A stretch of DNA of 8,175 nucleotides, taken from positions 1 to 8,175 of the forward strand of contig JAKAAL010000150.1 of the NCBI GenBank assembly GCA_021802375.1, given 5' to 3'. The position numbers were made by a program, and so were the translations under genes. Positions 6,445 to 8,175 of this stretch are shown here, in pieces (position 1 is the stretch's first letter; every line of letters begins with the position of its first letter). Under the pieces are notes generated by a model that ran no database searches, was not told the DNA's origin, and saw only the letters and a program-made list of their open reading frames with translations. This stretch comes from Bacillota bacterium (GTDB lineage Bacteria > Bacillota_E > Sulfobacillia > Sulfobacillales > Sulfobacillaceae).

Positions 6445-6689
6445 ATGGTAAAATTTATGTACTTGGCCAGATCATGATATTGAAAGGGACACCTGCCAGC
6501 CTTCTTTAAGACGATTTGCGAGAGCGCGTGCTCGTCTTAGATCCTACCATCTTATCCCGTATGGGGAAACTATGCGCCGGTGGGAAGGTAAGGCCTACCA
6601 CTTATGATCCTAGTGTAGCTGATATAGTATTGTCTATACAGAATGGATTCGCGGGAATTCTAATCAAGGCAACACCATGGTGGTTCACG
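6445..6689. other. Region between the HAD remnant and the reductase gene
   Basis: About 245 nt between divergently oriented genes. It holds the 33-bp palindrome at 6507-6539, probably the decayed 5' end of the HAD gene (about 6445-6500, minus strand), and an AT-rich dyad at 6623-6638 (TATAG, 6 nt, CTATA) that may belong to the reductase promoter or operator. I see no promoter with good -35 and -10 boxes at proper spacing. The + strand is open from 6516 into the reductase frame, but the first 58 codons do not resemble the family. Confidence 0.5.
6507..6539. repeat. 33-bp nested inverted repeat
   Basis: TAAGACGA (6507-6514) pairs perfectly with TCGTCTTA (6532-6539). Inside lies a second pair, GCG (6518-6520) with CGC (6525-6527), around an AGAG loop. 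The outer stem can be extended by a wobble pair (6506-6540) and a T-A pair (6505-6541). No T-run follows on either strand, so an intrinsic terminator is unlikely. An operator, an attachment or recombination site, or a structured RNA leader are possible. Confidence 0.7.
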
Positions 6690-7220
6690 ATGGAATCAGC
6701 AAGGAAGCTTGTGCTCTATATCGCTCAAAGTTTGGATGGCTACATTGCACGGGAAGATGAATCGCTTGATTGGCTGTTCAAATGCGAAGGCGCGGGGGAC
6801 AATGGGTATAGTGCTTTTTATGAAACGGTTGATACGATTTTGCTGGGAAGAAAAACCTACCAGTGGGTTTTGAGAAACGTGGAATCGGGATTTCCGTACC
6901 GAGGGAAAAAATGCTATGTGTTTTCAAGGACTTTGACTGGCAAGTCAGAAAGTGTAGAATATGTGAATCAGGACGTCGTTAGCTTTACTGCCTCATTAAA
7001 GGCAAGACATGGTAAGGACATTGGGATGGTGGGTGGTACAGAGGTACTTAACCCGCTACTTTGTGAGAAGTTAGTCGATGACTTTATCATTCATGTCGCG
7101 CCAACCATTATAGGTCAGGGCATTCCTCTGTTTAAGTCCGGTTCTTATGAAATGTGGCTCGAACTGGTGAAAGTTACCCAATACAATCAGTTTGTTGAAC
7201 TGCATTACCGACGCAAATGA
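6690..7220 (+). CDS. DHFR/RibD C-terminal-family reductase (YwjB/YyaP type)
   Basis: A 176-residue cytoplasmic protein of the dihydrofolate-reductase fold, as in RibD C-terminal domains. It is expected to use NAD(P)H, with the substrate unknown for these stand-alone forms. Seen in order: strand 1 LVLYIAQSLDGYIA, the SLDWL segment, TILLGRKTYQW (about 49-59), the YVFSRTL strand, the cofactor-loop IGMVGGTEVLNPLL (about 111-124), and DFIIHVAPTIIGQGIPLF (about 131-148). Length is typical of YwjB. The frame is open from 6516, but the extra 58 codons lack homology and precede the natural first strand. ATG 6690 is preferred; its ribosome site is weak (GGTGG at 6679-6683, 5 nt before). It is isolated on the + strand between a decayed gene and a mosaic region, with no evident operon partners. 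Family is firm, function general. Confidence 0.88.
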   Translation: MESARKLVLYIAQSLDGYIAREDESLDWLFKCEGAGDNGYSAFYETVDTILLGRKTYQWVLRNVESGFPYRGKKCYVFSRTLTGKSESVEYVNQDVVSFTASLKARHGKDIGMVGGTEVLNPLLCEKLVDDFIIHVAPTIIGQGIPLFKSGSYEMWLELVKVTQYNQFVELHYRRK

Positions 7221-7465
7221 CTCTTACGGGGATGGTAGTGGTGTCTGCAGTTGCCTAAAACGTAGATAACAGCCGTTCGCTTGGCCCGACGTGTGGTTGA
7301 TCCTCTCATCTGACGGGCAGGACCCTTCTGATCAATCGCACAACCACCATGGGGGCATTTCCGGGTTGTCACTGGCAACCCCGATAGGCCGACGGCAGCA
7401 TTAGGCCATGAGCTGCGCAAGTTTTGGTTCAGCTTTCGTCTGTGAAGGATCCGTACACGGTCCAC
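7205..7465 (-). CDS. Doubtful Arg-rich Cys/His ORF, unrecognised
   Basis: An 86-codon minus-strand frame with GTG start at 7465 whose 3' end overlaps the end of the reductase gene by 16 nt. It is strongly basic. It contains KCPHGGC and NCRHHYHPRK, two Cys/His groups about 45 residues apart that loosely recall the zinc-ribbon heads of some transposases. No complete motif or catalytic domain follows, no good Shine-Dalgarno precedes it, and I do not recognise a family. It may be a fragment of a mobile-element gene or a chance open frame. Confidence 0.2.
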   Translation of the reverse strand: MDRVRILHRRKLNQNLRSSWPNAAVGLSGLPVTTRKCPHGGCAIDQKGPARQMRGSTTRRAKRTAVIYVLGNCRHHYHPRKSHLRR

Positions 7466-7628
7466 TCGACCTTGTGATACAAGAAATACGGATGTCCCCT
7501 AAAGGTCAATTTATGCTTTAGCGTTTCCATCTCAGTCATAAATCGCCAGCAAGTTTCTCCTTTGACAAGCTATAGGAATGTTGGGGAACGTTTTCGCATA
7601 ATTTAACAGGTGGGAGGCAGGTATTGGT
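7221..7628. other. Gene-poor mosaic stretch
   Basis: Apart from the doubtful minus-strand frame above, I see no supported gene on either strand here. Small dyads are GGGTTG (7363-7368) with CAACCC (7376-7381) around a 7-nt loop, and CTTGT (7471-7475) with ACAAG (7479-7483) around 3 nt. Neither is followed by a T-run. A TTGACA at 7562-7567 has no well-spaced -10 box. The stretch becomes AT-rich after about 7465, unlike the genes to the left. Confidence 0.45.
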
Positions 7629-7661
7629 ATGCATTATATTCCGAAAAGAAAGGGAGAAGAA

Positions 7662-7781
7662 ATGACTGCAGATCACTGCTATCCTTGCCATGGTCCGATA
7701 ACGACTCCGATTTCGTATCAATCCTTATATTTTTGTTGTTATGGGTGCTTCGTTATATGGGATTCCATGGGGACCATGTAG
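7662..7781 (+). CDS. Tiny Cys-rich protein with a CcoI/TRASH-like metal motif
   Basis: A 39-residue frame starting MTADHCYPCHGPI, with Cys6 and Cys9 as CxxC, then a 15-residue spacer and YFCCYGC with Cys25, Cys26 and Cys29. The CxxC...I...FCCxGC layout is that of the small metal-binding domain at the N-terminus of CcoI/FixI-type copper ATPases and related TRASH/YHS modules. Here it stands alone and ends a few residues later. The ATG at 7662 has the purine-rich AGGGAG (7651-7656) 5 nt before it. An in-frame ATG at 7629, with GGGAGG at 7612-7617 (11 nt away), would add 11 basic residues for a 50-residue protein. It may be a free metal-binding peptide or the severed head of an ATPase gene. It lies 45 nt before the transporter fragment. 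An overlapping + frame (7610-7795) is less convincing. Confidence 0.45.
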   Translation: MTADHCYPCHGPITTPISYQSLYFCCYGCFVIWDSMGTM

Positions 7782-7826
7782 CGAAAGAGGACTAATAGGC
7801 ACCGGACAGTCAAATAAGGTGTCATC

Positions 7827-8175
7827 ATGTCGATTGGAGGGTGGATTGCTGACCGCTTTGGTGCCACACTACCCGCGACGTCGGGAATTGCGCTTTCGAT
7901 GGTGGGGCTAATTGGCTTGGCTTTGGATACCCACCTTACCACGCTATATTGGCGGCTAGCCTTGTGGATGGGGATTGCCGGGATTGGGTCAGGGTTGTTT
8001 AACTCGCCCAACACCAGCAGTATCATGAACGCAGCGGGTTTGAAACATCGTGGCGAGGCTTCTGGAATCCGGTCATTGACGACAAACACCGGAATGCTGG
8101 TGTCTATTGCCTTTTCTCTGGTATTAGTGACGGCTAGCATACCGAAAGTTGCTATGTTGGCTATTTTTGCGGGTA
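7827..8175 (+). CDS. 5'-truncated second copy of the DHA2 transporter, runs off the window
   Basis: The frame begins MSIGGWIADRFG and stays open for 116 codons to the end of the window. It matches transporter residues of about 316-430 with three substitutions: Pro354 to Leu, Ala413 to Val and Ala422 to Val. Only the start of the C-terminal half is present; all helices before the second motif A are absent. The ATG at 7827 and TCG at 7830 lie at the junction and are in frame with the repeat, and AAGGTG (7816-7821) stands 5 nt before the ATG, so translation is conceivable. Taken alone, half an MFS protein would be expected to be inactive, so a pseudogene formed by recombination is the simpler reading. 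The 3' end is unknown. Confidence 0.65.
   Translation, partial: MSIGGWIADRFGATLPATSGIALSMVGLIGLALDTHLTTLYWRLALWMGIAGIGSGLFNSPNTSSIMNAAGLKHRGEASGIRSLTTNTGMLVSIAFSLVLVTASIPKVAMLAIFAG
7831..8175 (+). repeat. Direct repeat copy 2, at the window end
   Basis: Gap-free counterpart of 4056-4400 at a constant offset of 3775. Differences are at 7945, 8066, 8069, 8072, 8122 and 8149. It begins sharply at 7831 and continues to the last base, so its full length cannot be seen. Confidence 0.95.

Noticed and set aside
6516..6689. N-terminal extension of 58 codons on the reductase
   Set aside because: The family begins at the strand just after ATG 6690. The extension has no homology that I can see and overlaps the 33-bp palindrome.
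7363..7381. Hairpin GGGTTG/CAACCC as a terminator for the reductase gene
   Set aside because: No T-run on either side and it lies about 140 nt beyond the stop codon.
7562..7602. Promoter TTGACA (7562-7567) with CATAAT (7597-7602)
   Set aside because: The spacing is 29 nt, too long for sigma-70 recognition, and no other -10 box lies at 16-19 nt.
7610..7795. 61-codon + strand frame with a hydrophobic segment, overlapping the Cys-rich frame
   Set aside because: It begins at a GTG without a ribosome site. The hydrophobic run arises from the AT-rich sequence, and the overlapping frame has the better start and a family-like cysteine pattern.
1..8175. CRISPR arrays, tRNA or rRNA genes
   Set aside because: No regularly spaced short repeats and no tRNA or rRNA signatures were seen on either strand by eye.

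Overview
The window looks like an accessory or contig-end piece of a bacterial chromosome. GC is moderate (about half) and ribosome-binding sites are strong and purine-rich. Protein style (GabD-like dehydrogenase, DHA2 transporter, short MerR regulator) suggests a Firmicutes-type bacterium, possibly an acidophile such as Sulfobacillus. That assignment is inference only; no rRNA, tRNA or lineage marker is present. The first nine bases equal the 3' end of the standard Illumina adapter, and the last 345 bases are a second copy of an internal segment, so this is probably a whole contig that stops in a repeat.

Region 1 (66-2132, + strand): a complete NAD(P)-dependent aldehyde dehydrogenase of the succinate-semialdehyde type, followed 30 nt later by a YihX-like HAD phosphatase. 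The two are probably co-transcribed.

Region 2 (2133-2640): about 500 nt without a convincing gene. It ends in a good sigma-70-type promoter (TTGACG, 18 nt, TAAAAT).

Region 3 (2641-6094, + strand): a compact likely operon. It holds a MerR-family regulator, a DHA2-type multidrug efflux transporter, a metallo-beta-lactamase-fold protein whose metal motif has lost its Asp-His half, and a five-helix membrane protein. Gaps are 16, 14 and 55 nt. The set resembles a regulator-controlled export/detoxification cassette; the inducing compound cannot be read from the sequence.

Region 4 (6091-7220): a minus-strand HAD (soluble P-type-ATPase-like) gene that seems decayed. It has lost the GNGxND block and its N-terminus is out of frame. 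It is followed by a + strand reductase of the DHFR/RibD-C family (YwjB/YyaP type). A 33-bp nested palindrome lies between them.

Region 5 (7221-8175): a mosaic of small or broken pieces. These are an arginine-rich Cys/His minus-strand ORF of unknown nature, a tiny Cys-rich ORF with a CxxC...FCCxGC pattern like the N-terminal metal domains of CcoI/TRASH proteins, and a 5'-truncated 98% copy of the Region 3 transporter. The truncated copy has acquired an in-frame ATG with a Shine-Dalgarno-like sequence.
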